This document shows positions 25,122 through 36,184 of a DNA stretch of 64,000 bases, one piece after another; the first letter of the stretch is position 1, and every line of letters begins with the position of its first letter. The stretch is taken from NCBI GenBank assembly GCA_021397835.1, contig JAJFZO010000230.1, positions 5,574,001 through 5,638,000 of the forward strand, given 5' to 3'. Under the pieces are notes generated by a model. That model ran no database searches, was not told the origin of the DNA, and was given only the letters and a program-made list of their open reading frames with translations. Origin of the DNA: Moringa oleifera (Eukaryota; Streptophyta; Magnoliopsida; Brassicales; Moringaceae). A program made the translations under genes and the position numbers.

Positions 25122-26705
25122 TTATAAATTGATCCACAGATTAACCACTACTGACACTGCAAGCATCACAGGCCACCATCTTCCCATCAATAGCTTCAAC
25201 CCATTTGCCCCGCTGCTGCAGGTAAGCTTCCGATCATGGTAAGTGCACACTGTCTGTTGCCTGGACTCATTCCGAACAAGGAAAAAAAAATATCCTGATG
25301 AATTTGATTTCTCTGTTAATCTTTAAAAAAAAAAAAAAAATGGGGGAGGGTCAGGTTTACTGACCTGGATGAGCAGAAGGCGACGACGTAATCGGTGCCT
25401 GAACAGGTGAAGATGCTGGTGGGATCATCGTATGCATAACTATAAGCTGTTGGGCAAGCTTCTTTGAATTTCTTGGAGTAATAAGTAGGTTGGCATACTA
25501 CGGGGTTCCCGTAGACTCCTCTGCAACAGTATTCATCGGTATTGAACACGTCGCAGGCGCTCCTGCAAGCGACGATCTTCCCTTTGGATTTAACGGCGAG
25601 TTCTGACGGGCAATTAGGCCTCAGGTCAGCGACACAGCCTGCGACGGTGCAGTTTCCTCTTCCATTGAGGGGCGTTACAGATATCGGCAAATTAAACCCG
25701 TCGACAAGGCTAACATCGTAAAAATCCAGCGTGGAAAGAGTAAATTCGGCAAGTGAAGCTGGGGGTTCTCCTGAGGCTTTGCACTTGAGGGCGCTCCCAC
25801 AGGCACCGGTCTGGCATGAGCCATTGCCGTTTTTGTCGAAGTTGCAGCCGGTCCGAGCCCATATCCGGCCGCTCCAGCCAACCGGGGCTTTGAAGACGAT
25901 AGATTGGCCGGACTTCAGAGCAAAACCGCCGCCGTTGAAGTTTTCGCCTGGCGTGATCGCTGGCCAAATTGTGTGTCTGCAACTGTTCACTATGGTGAAG
26001 ATTCTTGCACTCTCCGAGAGTCTTGGCCCTGCGCATTCAAGATAAATTCAAAACCATCACAACGGAATAAACTTCCAACATAGTAGCCCTAACTTTCCCA
26101 TTAACCAAACAACAAGATAATTTGATCCGAAGAGATCAATGAATACAGGAGTGCGAACCATGAAATGATTTGGAGAAGAAATTAACCGACGAAATAGCAA
26201 AATCGATCAAGAGAACAGGTAAACCATCCGAATGAGAAAGACTTCAACAAACAAAGTAGTCATAACTTTCCCACTAACCAAACAAGAAGATAAATCGTTC
26301 CCAGGAGAAAACTGGCTATAATACAGCAAAAATGGAATGTCAAAATGGAAAAAAGCACAAAGAGAGTAGTCATAACTTTCACATTAACCAAACAAGGAGA
26401 TGATTTATTCTGACTAAAAAACTGGCAATAGTGGCCTAAAACATAGAATGTTTTGGACAAGAAATTACCCAACGAAATCGTGAAAACGATGAGGAGAACA
26501 AGTAAACCGTCAAAATGGGCAAAACTTCAACAAACAGAGCAGACGTAACTTTCCCACTAACCAAACAAGAAGATAAAACTTTCTGAAGAGCACAAAGTGA
26601 CTATAACACAGCAAAAACACGAAATGTCTTGGAGAAGAAATTACCCGATGAAATCGTAAAAACGATAAACAGAAATGGCAAAAGCGCATCAAGATGCATC
26701 GCCAT
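25122..26705 (-). CDS. Thaumatin-like protein (PR-5 family) with hydrophobic C-terminal tail
   Basis: Three exons on minus (26705-26645, 26028-25365, 25260-25122) give 287 residues. Exon 1 encodes a signal peptide (MAMHLDALLPFLFIVFTISS). Exon 2 carries nearly all of the thaumatin domain: FTIVNSCRHTIWPAI, GRIWARTGCNFDKNGNG, AEFTL, DFYDVSLVDGFNLPI and CPTAYSYAYDDPTSIFTC. I count 16 cysteines in the domain, as in full-length PR-5 proteins. The usual TGDC of the family signature is TGAC here. Exon 3 adds TVCTYHDRKLTC and a hydrophobic end (WWPVMLAVSVVVNLWINL), which could be a GPI-attachment signal or membrane anchor. The protein is expected to be secreted or at the cell surface; glucan binding or antifungal activity is not shown. 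Reading exon 2 on past its GTCAGT donor gives a false tail ending in poly-F. Confidence 0.93.
26055..26705 (-). repeat. Tandem repeat array in thaumatin intron 1 derived from the signal-peptide exon
   Basis: Blocks such as TAACTTTCCCACTAACCAAA recur at about 26090, 26262, 26371 and 26548. Larger units of about 180-280 bp also include a copy of the exon 1 end and its splice donor. The real exon end (about 26640-26700) is matched at 26461-26520 and, more weakly, at 26179-26240. On minus the 26461-26520 copy reads DGLLVLLIVFTISLG followed by the same GGTAATTTC donor, but lacks an aligned ATG. Confidence 0.85.
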
Positions 26706-27208
26706 GATTGCTTTACCTTCGTTTCTCTCCTCAACACCTATGACTCTCTGCCTCCCTCTCTCTATGAATTAAAGTTTACCAGATGCAGATATAAACGAAA
26801 GGGTAGTTGAAGAATACGTGCGGAGGGTGAAAAATCTATGGGGTTCAACATTTTGTGGGATCATAGAGTGAAAGGTAGGCCTTTGGCAAAGCCTACGTGA
26901 TTCCTTTCCTAATCCTTTCATGCAAGTTTATTCAGGTTCCATTCTTCCTCTTCCTTTTGTTTTTCCACCTTTTCAACTCCACAGTATTAGTCAGTGAACA
27001 CGCCACGTGGTCGTAATTGATTCGTCTTCTTCTACTATTTATTAACATGCATAAAATGACTTGTATTTTTTTCTTTAAAACAAAATAGTTATTCTAATAA
27101 TTCTATTATTGAAAAATAATGGAAACAAAATAAGCTTTGTTTTTTATTTTATATAAATGTTACATATCAATATCTCTTAAACCATCATCTATGAATTTAT
27201 TGAAACTT

Positions 27209-27230
27209 ATAATAATAATAATAATAATAA
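27209..27230. repeat. (TAA)n microsatellite
   Basis: About seven TAA units in intergenic DNA. Confidence 0.9.
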
Positions 27231-30200
27231 CCTCATTATACAAGTTATTTTTTGAAATAAATACCAAAAAAATTTAAACTGTATCTGTTTTATATAAAAT
27301 ACCAATTAGATAAATTTAAAATTTAAATTAAAAAACTTGTAACAAACGTGAAAATATATTCAAACAACATCATTTTTTTTTATAAAAAAATGAAGTACAA
27401 AAAATATATTTTAATTTATAGTATCAGAAAATAAATAAAATTTTAAAAATGATTTGATAATATAAAATTATTTAAATTTAAATAACAAACTTAAACTATA
27501 ATGTAAAATTTATTTCAGTAATTTTTTAAACATTGAATAACAAGAATGCCTTAATTTTTTACAGTAATTTAAACTAAACTTTAATTTCTATTAAATTAAA
27601 AATATATATAATTGATTCAATCAAAATATTATAATTTAAATTAAAAATATTATTTTTTATATTATTTGTATTTTAATTAATTTAGGACTAAACTCAAGTG
27701 GGGACTGAACATCAACGGGTGGAGTTCAGTCAAATGAAAGGGTTATAACCATAGTTAGAGTGTGGGGTGACATGCTACAGTAGCTAGTTTAGAAGAACAT
27801 TTCAAATTTTAAATAACAATAATTAATTTTCATTGATCCAAAATTACAAATCTTGCATATTTATTACCAAAATTAAATGATGTGTACCACGGTAGAGAGT
27901 CATTTTAATTAAGCATGCTATTTATACACAATTATTAAGTCATGTTATTAATGCCCCTTTTTCTTTGTTAATTGAGCTAACAATTTAGTTGGCCGTGATG
28001 TGCATGTATCATTAATTTTTTGTATTATTAGTTAAAAACTTAAATTTGGTATCATTTAATATCCACATCGTTAAGTAATGCATTAATTTTTTAATCATTG
28101 TAGTTATAAATATGTTTTTAATGTTAAAAATAGAATTTTGTGACAAAAAAATTAAAAATAAATAATATTTATAAAGTAAGATCGATTAAATAAACATAAT
28201 ATCTATATTTACTAAAATAAAATAAAAATAATATAATCATATTGATAATAAATTGTAAAGATTTATATTAAAGTATATAAATGTTATATAAACTTTTAAT
28301 GATTAGCACATATTGTGAGTTACTTTTTGATGTAGTGACACACGAAATTTAATGATTTGCATTATTAATAAGTAATTCAAAAAATCAAGTGCTATGTAAA
28401 GCACTTAAATAAGCATATTTTTTAATTATATTTTTATTTTTTAAAAGATGTCTCTTTTTTTCTCAAAAAAAAAATGTTTAGCACATATGTACAAATTAAA
28501 TATTTATATTTAAAAAATAATAAATTAAATATTAATATATCAAATAAATTTTAATTCAAATAATTATGAAATAATCAAAAGTATGTTTATTGTTGAAATG
28601 CTTCAAAAAATAATTTTAATAAATTATTTACTTTGTTTTTGGATTCATCTCTTAAATTTGATAATTTTGATTTTAATTTTTTTAGTTTTTTAATTTTTCA
28701 ATAGTATAAATTTTAAAAGATATTTTTTTAGTGTATTGTTTTATTTACTTTTATAAAAAATTTTAAACCAAAATTTATTGTATGAAATTTTTAATTTAAA
28801 TATTTTTAATTATTAATTTTTATTTAATTTTGTTTAATCATTAATAAAAATTTAATTTTTTATTTTTAAAATATAAATATTTACTTATTAATTTGTAATA
28901 AATATTAAAATTTTATATAATTTTTATGTGAAAATATATTAATCTTTTCACTTTTCAAATTTTACATTAATATAAAGCTAAGGCATACAAGGCTAGCCCA
29001 ACTCTAGCTAGCTAGGCTCGTTGGGCTAATTGTTGAGGCTCAATTTTGATTGATAATAGGCTTTTTAGGATCAAGTCGGCCCAAGCTAGGAAAAAGTTAC
29101 AATACCAACAAAGATGAATTTTAAATTATGTTCCGTTTTTAAAGTGAAAAAAAAACATGAATATTAGCTTAATTTGTCATGAAAAATTATAATTAATGTT
29201 ATAATGGTAATGTTTTATTTTTATTTTATATTATAAATATTATTCATTATATCTTAGATTAAAATATCATTAGTCATTATCTTTATGATTTATCGAATGA
29301 AAATCTAATATCCTCATGTTCATTTTATCAAATATCAATTTTTAGAAAATATGATTATAATTAAATTAATCACCATATTTTACATTGTCTCAATTTTTTA
29401 AATAATTATTATGTAAAAAATATATAAATATATTCAAAATAAAAATATTAAAATAAAAATAATAATAACATTTTTAAATAAAAATTATGAAAATAGTAAC
29501 ATCACCTCGATCTAACACATTATCTTAATTACTTTTTAGTTTCCACTAGAACAATGCATAATAGTGGGATACATTAATGGGGTCAGGATACATGCAAGTA
29601 GTGATGGGCAATTGCTTTCTCGGCATCCAAACAAGTTTAAAAAATCATGTAGTGATTGTTGGAACTTAGCGGAAAAATTCTTTTTTTGTCCAAACTCCAC
29701 TTAGTCAAAAGTGGGGTATTGCTTTCATCTCTAGATAGCTACTTTCTTCGTCACCCCACTCTTTTCTTTTTTTTTAAAAAAAAGTAAAAATAAAAATTAT
29801 TGCACATGATTATCGACGGATCAATTGCAATTCACAAAGACATTGGCCTACATCGAATTATTATTCGATTGATTGATAAAATTGTAAAATTGACCCTCAT
29901 GTCATTGTTTTCTAGATACTTAGAATCCAAGAGAAAGTTGAAATGGAAAAGCAAAAGAAAAAGAAGAAAAAAGAAAACTTATCTAAATGATTAGAATTCA
30001 TATGAGGTATTTGATGAGTTACAATGAACTCAATCTTATAGTCAACATGGTGTCCCTTACAAGAGAAAGTACCCATGTTCATGTGTTTTCAATGTCTACC
30101 TTTCATCCGTTAACAGTTAGGAAAATTAGAAAAAAAAAAAAAAAAAGAAGACACAATCATTTGCAAGCTATCTAATTATTTGTGGTTATCGATGTGCCAT

Positions 30201-32458
30201 TTTGTCCGTTTGGTTGATTAAAACCTCTTTAAATTTTGTATTAATTTATAATTATATTATTAAGTAATATTAAAATTTTTATTTTGTATATTATTTTTTG
30301 AAAAAAAAGAAAGCTGTTTTATGAGGAAAAGAGAAAGTAATGAAAAAAACTCACTGCCTATGCTCAACTGTCTTATATGTTACTTGAATATGTGATTTCA
30401 TGTTGAATCATGCAAATCATTAAATTTATTGAATTTTTTTTGATTTTGTATATTTTATTAAAATAATTTAAAAAATAAATATTTTATAAAACTTTAATAT
30501 TTACCTTATGTTATCAATTAAATTATAACATTCAAAAAGTAACAAGTCGAATTTTGATTTATTAATTTAAATTAAATATTATTAAAAAAATTAAAATATT
30601 TAAATTAAAAATTTTATCCAATAAATTTTAACTTAATTTTTTTCATAAATTTAAATAAATATTTAAGTTACCGTGACAAAAAGTTTTTAAATTTTTTGAG
30701 TACTAAAAAAATATTTTTTAAAAATTATATTTTAAAAATTTTAAAAATTTATTAAAAATAAATTTACATCATAAATTATTTAAAATTTAAACAATTAACT
30801 AAAATAGAAAGAAGAATTTATTTAATCATTTTAAAGATATTTCAATAACAAACGTAACATTAATTTTTTATGATCATATGAATTAAGATTTAATTTAAAT
30901 TAAATTGATAGATTATGGTTCAACTTATCATATTTTTAACCTTAAAATTTGATTGATAATATGAAATAAATATTAAAATTTTATATAAATCCTAATTTTT
31001 TTTTGTTTCTGCACATTACCTTCAATCTAGTTCTTGATCCCAACATCACAAGTTGAACCCAATTACAGATTTTTACCAGTCTCAAATTTCATGTGATTTT
31101 AAAGTATGGCTATTAATATATCATTTAGTGAAATAATTTTTAAATGATACAAAATTGAATTAAAAAAATGAATGTTTATTAAATTTAGAAAATGAATCTG
31201 TTGGCCCCATGCCTTAACAGATTGGGCTTCCCTCAAATGGGCCCAATAGGCAGTGTAACATGAAAAATTCTTTATATGCAATCTTTTATTTTTTATTTTT
31301 AAAAAATATGTCACTAATTTGATTTGTGCTTTTTAAAAAGATGTTTAATACATAAAATTAAATAAAATTTATTTTATTTTTAATGTTTTAAATTAAAAAT
31401 AATGAGTTTTTTTTTTATAAAAAATTTCAACACGTTAACATAAATCATATCAATAAAACATCACAAGTCTTCATATTATCTCCACCTTTTAACCCAAACC
31501 TACAAAAACCGTATTAACTAATCAATGACTTTGGATCTGAAAATTTATTATAACCATAAAAAAATGGACTTCTTTTTTCTTTTTTGATATTAAACTTAAT
31601 TTAATTACCAAATTACAAAGTCGTGTATAATACACATCTTTATTAACAAGAATTATGGTATCCAAGAATGAGAGATGCCTGATTTTACATGTACCAAATG
31701 TCACCCCAATTGCGCATTCCGAATTTTTGGTCACCAAGTGTGACTTTAGGAGGCATACGGCACCATGATTGGGTTCCCTAATCAATAGGCCAAAGCCAAA
31801 AAGATGTTATCTTGGCATGGAGGAAGAAGGAAAAAGCCTAAAAGGTGGGGAGAAATTAAAAAAGAAAAAAAGAGAGAGAACCTAATTGATTTTTTTAATT
31901 AACTTTATAGAAAAGGTGATTAAATCTTTTGTAAAGACAGGTGGCACACGTGTGGTGCTAATCATGTTTAGCACCAAGCCGACCCTCCAAGCAATCATTT
32001 CCCCCCACAATAGGGTTCCCACGCAAACCCTAATTTTATTATAATTCCCTCAATTGGGGTATAAAAATTTCTCTTTTTTTTTTTTTTGGTTGCTTTTGTT
32101 GAAATGGGCATTCAATATCAATCAAGATATATGTGGGTTTCCAATTTCTTTGAGTATTAAAAGGCTAACGTTCAGTGGGCCACCCCCCTCGTGCATTGCG
32201 TGAGAGTGTGGGCCCATCGTCTTCTTCCTGCCAAGCCCATGAAAACAAAGTAGAGACCGAGATGAGCATTGTCACCTGTAGGGGACATGGATGTGTCACC
32301 AACCAATCAAAGCTATGGCCATACCCTAGCTTTTGAAGAAAAGCAACATGCGAGAATGGATGAAATTAATGTCTAAGAAATGCACCAGTAAGCAATCACA
32401 TTCTTGAAGATGACCTAGTCAGATTCCCACTTGGGTGACGCCATTATTGCCCGAAAAA

Positions 32459-32466
32459 CTTTATAA
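32459..32466 (+). promoter_or_regulatory. Putative TATA box of the LAX gene
   Basis: TTTATAAA followed by GATGAGAGAGAG and an AAGCACTTGC leader, about 120 bases before the ATG. Position and sequence fit a plant TATA box; transcription start not verified. Confidence 0.5.
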
Positions 32467-32584
32467 AGATGAGAGAGAGATCAACAGCCAGGAAGAGAAA
32501 AGCACTTGCTTTTATCTATTTATAGAGTCCAATTCAGTCCATATTGTTGCCTCATAGACTCAGTGGTCATTAGACTTTGTAAGA

Positions 32585-34985
32585 ATGGCTTCTGAGAAGG
32601 TTGAGACTGTGATAGCGGGGAACTACATTGAAATGGAAAGAGAAGGTGGAGGAGATGATTCAAAATCAGCTCAGAGCAAACTTTCAAGACTGTTTTGGCA
32701 TGGTGGATCAGTCTATGATGCATGGTTTAGCTGTGCTTCTAACCAGGCACATACCCTTTTAATTAATTTCTTCCATCTTTTGTGTTTGATTGTGAACTAT
32801 AGCATGCAAATAAATATGCATAGTGTTGTTAACTTTGTTAAGAATAACAACTGCTTGTCTTTTTGTTCCAATGGGTTGTATAGGTTGCACAAGTTCTACT
32901 TACACTGCCCTATTCATTTTCACAACTGGGAATGCTTTCTGGGATTCTTTTTCAACTGTTTTATGGGCTGATGGGAAGCTGGACTGCTTACCTCATCAGT
33001 GTGCTTTATGTTGAGTACAGAACTAGAAAGGAGAGAGAAAAGGTTGATTTCAGGAATCATGTTATTCAGGTAACCTGATCTTCTTTTCTTCTCCTTTATT
33101 CTTTTATCTAGCTGGATTTGAAACGTAAAGTGAATAATCTACTAAGCCTTTCCAATGTTCTTGCTTTGATTGCTTTAGTGGTTTGAAGTTCTTGATGGGC
33201 TGTTGGGGAAACACTGGAGGAATGCAGGCCTCCTTTTCAACTGCACTTTCCTTCTCTTTGGATCAGTGATCCAGTTAATTGCCTGTGCAAGGCAAGTTAC
33301 AAATCTATCATCCAGTGAATAGTAGGATAATTCAGAAAATGGGTTTCTTTTATTAATTTACTCATATAAATAGTACTGATGATACTTTTTCTTGTTTTGA
33401 ATTCCATTGATGCTGCAGCAACATCTACTACATAAACGACAATCTTGATAAGAGAACCTGGACTTACATCTTTGGAGCTTGCTGTGCGACAACTGTTTTT
33501 ATTCCTTCCTTCCATAATTATCGGATTTGGTCATTCTTGGGCCTCATGATGACCAGTTACACAGCATGGTATATGACCATTGCTTCCCTCATCCACGGAC
33601 AGGTACATTATTTCTTGTTTTTAGTACTCATGAAGTTATATTAATGAATGATAATGTTTGAAAAGAGAATGTCTGGATTTGACATGGTCATGTGCCTTTG
33701 CTTGTCGTATAATTCTATATATCTATTTTATATTAACTTCTTTATATACACTAATGGGTTTGAAGGTTGAAGGAGTGAAGCACTCAGGTCCAAGCAAAAT
33801 GGTTCTCTACTTCACTGGAGCTACCAACATTCTCTACACCTTTGGTGGACATGCTGTCACAGTGTGAGGATTCAGTACCAGACAGTAATGAAACAAATTG
33901 AATAGAGACGTACATAAAAATATTCATATACGCAATGCTTGGCAAACGGGAAACTCTTTTGCAAACAATTTCCAAAATAGGGTAGTAACCATTTCAAAGA
34001 GAAAAACCAATAAGAAAAGAAAATTGAATTGCCATACTAGTTTTGGGAGTTTTAAGTTGACTGTATAGATGAAGACATATATAGATTTCATGTTTGTGTG
34101 GAAATTCTGATTAGTGGATGTGTTGCAGGGAGATCATGCATGCAATGTGGAAGCCACAGAAGTTCAAGCTAATATACTTGATGGCAACACTCTATGTGTT
34201 AACCCTAACTCTACCATCAGCTTCTGCTGTTTATTGGGCATTTGGAGACTTGCTCCTAACACATTCCAATGCTCTGTCATTGCTCCCGAGGAATAGGTTC
34301 AGAGATACTGCTGTTATCCTCATGCTCATCCATCAGGTAAATTAATTAACTAATGTGATTTGAGTTCAACTCAATAGTCTTTGCTCAGAATGTGCAGCAA
34401 ATCATGTGGGTTTTGGTGATTTTGGTTGCAGTTCATTACATTTGGGTTTGCTTGTACTCCTCTCTACTTTGTATGGGAGAAATTCATTGGAGTTCATGAG
34501 ACAAAGAGTATAATCAAGCGAGCAGTGGCAAGACTGCCTGTAGTGATACCTATATGGTTCTTGGCTATCATCTTCCCTTTCTTTGGACCTATCAACTCCA
34601 CTGTGGGATCTCTCCTTGTCAGCTTCACTGTTTACATCATCCCTGCCATGGCACATATGATCACTTTTGCTCCTGCAGCAGCGAGAGAGGTAACTCACCC
34701 ATACTGAACATCATTTTCTTAACATTCTTTTCAAGTTTTATCTATTTGAGTTGGATCAGAGATTTCAATTTCTTCTTTTGATGTTGACAGAATGCAGTAG
34801 AGAGGCCACCAAAATTGCTTGGAGGATGGGTGGGGCTTTACTCCATGAACGTCTTTGTTGTCGTCTGGGTGTTCATCATAGGATTTGGGTTTGGAGGATG
34901 GGCAAGTATGCTCAATTTCGTGCAACAAATTAACACGTTTGGCCTCTTTACCAAGTGCTACCAGTGCCCCACTCACAAGGCTTGA
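32585..34985 (+). CDS. LAX3: Auxin influx carrier, AUX1/LAX family, LAX3-type
   Basis: Eight exons: 32585-32746, 32884-33069, 33179-33291, 33419-33602, 33766-33863, 34129-34336, 34432-34689 and 34791-34985. They give 467 residues, close to the family length. The protein imports auxin (IAA with protons) across the plasma membrane and belongs to the amino acid/auxin permease family. The N-terminus MASEKVETVIAGNYIEMERE and the C-terminus ending KCYQCPTHKA fit the LAX3 subgroup better than LAX2. Family blocks include FFWHGGSVYDAWFSCASNQ-like sequence at the exon 1 end, NHVIQWFEVLDGLLGKHWRN, ACASNIYYINDNLDKRTWTY and FTGATNILYTFGGHAVTVEI, with about ten membrane spans. Introns 1 and 3 use GC donors (CAG|GCACAT and AAG|GCAAGT); the phases close only with these. 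Orthology to LAX3 is a judgement from termini, not a tree. Confidence 0.95.
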
Positions 34986-35017
34986 TAGAAGAGAGATATA
35001 GAGAGAGAAAGAGGGTG

Positions 35018-35037
35018 AGAGAGAGAGCTCTCTCTCT
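35018..35037. repeat. Perfect GA/CT palindrome in the LAX 3' UTR
   Basis: AGAGAGAGAG is followed directly by CTCTCTCTCT, giving ten-base arms with no spacer, 33 bases after the LAX stop codon. It could fold as a hairpin in RNA or extrude as a cruciform in DNA. Confidence 0.85.
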
Positions 35038-36168
35038 AGCTCTCTACTTTTGCAGACGCAAGAAAAGGAAGAAACTTTAACAAATTAAGATACGTTTGTA
35101 AGTGTGTAAAAAGATTGTTGGCATTTGTAACTCTTCTTCTTCTTCTTTTTGGGCCCTCCATTATTTCTTTGTAAAAGCTATTGTTGATTGTTTCTTTTCT
35201 TTCTTATATATTACTAAGGTGTGGTGGCAATCATGGCCAACCCCATACGGATCTACAGTTGTAACCTTGTGTGTTGATGATTAAATCTTCTTTAAGAAAT
35301 GCAAAACTCCCTTGCTTTTTCTGGGATTTACTCTTCTTCCTCTGTATCAATTTAAGTTCAACACTCTCGTTTTTTATTTCCATTTTCCATCGAAGGATCA
35401 GCCTGTTCATACATGGTATTCAAATTTTCTTGGTTGCATTTTCCTAGAAAATTTCTCACTCTTGAATAAAATAACAAAATCACTAACCCTCCAATTATGA
35501 TAACTTAATAGATCAATCAGTAACATATTAATGTTTATGTAAAGTTATTACACTGTTAGAGAGAGAATTTTAAAACAGACTATTTTTATTTAACAATTAG
35601 TCTTACATTCTCACCATCAAAACTCATGATGAAATTAAGATGATAAATCAAGCTTTTGGAGTTCATGATCCAAAAAAGCAAGAGACTCATGTGCCATGAC
35701 TGCCAAAAGTGCTTCCTTTTTCCGTCACTTTTCTCACACTGCTGGGTTAGGTTCCTATCAATTTAGATCCAAAATCAAAATTTAACAACATTAATGCCTA
35801 TAGTCAACTTGAAGAAATTAAAAGACCCATGTGCTGATGACATTGCTTGTGCCATTAACATTCTTGACAAGCTATGTTGCCTAAATTGCAGCTTTATCTT
35901 CCATTAAAGGGCCTGATCAAAGCCTAAATTGACTAGCTTGATCTGTCACTTAGCAGGTGAACAAGCACTCCTTTGGGTTCTTATCTTTGATCGTTTTCTT
36001 TTTTTCCTTGTTTTCAGACTTTTGGTTTCTTATCACATAATAAACTCAAATTGGACTTGTGCCTAATTTGATTGCTTCCCTTTGTTCTCACTGTTTGAAG
36101 GACAAATCAGCTGAGAATTCAAGCACTTTGTGGTTGGCTTAAGTAGCTCAATCCAACATACATTAACA

Positions 36169-36184
36169 TGAGAGAGAGAGAGAG
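36169..36184. repeat. (GA)n microsatellite
   Basis: About eight GA units in intergenic DNA. Confidence 0.85.

Larger units (their letters stand above)
26706..32584. other. Long AT-rich intergenic region ending in the LAX promoter
   Basis: No gene is supported. Most of 27050-31450 is extremely AT-rich with stop codons in all frames; short open frames there are chance. A (TAA)n run lies at 27209-27230. From about 32000 the composition becomes promoter-like, with GTGGGCC near 32178 and GTGGGCCCAT near 32209. A TTTATAAA box at 32459-32466 lies about 120 bases before the LAX ATG and is a plausible TATA element. Confidence 0.5.

Noticed and set aside
25316..25364. Thaumatin tail ending in poly-phenylalanine
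   Set aside because: It is read-through past a good donor (CCAG|GTCAGT) into a poly-A/T run. Exon 3 at 25260-25122 gives the family C-terminus.
27050..31450. Possible transposable element in the long AT-rich gap
   Set aside because: No transposase, reverse transcriptase, terminal repeat or target duplication could be recognised by eye.
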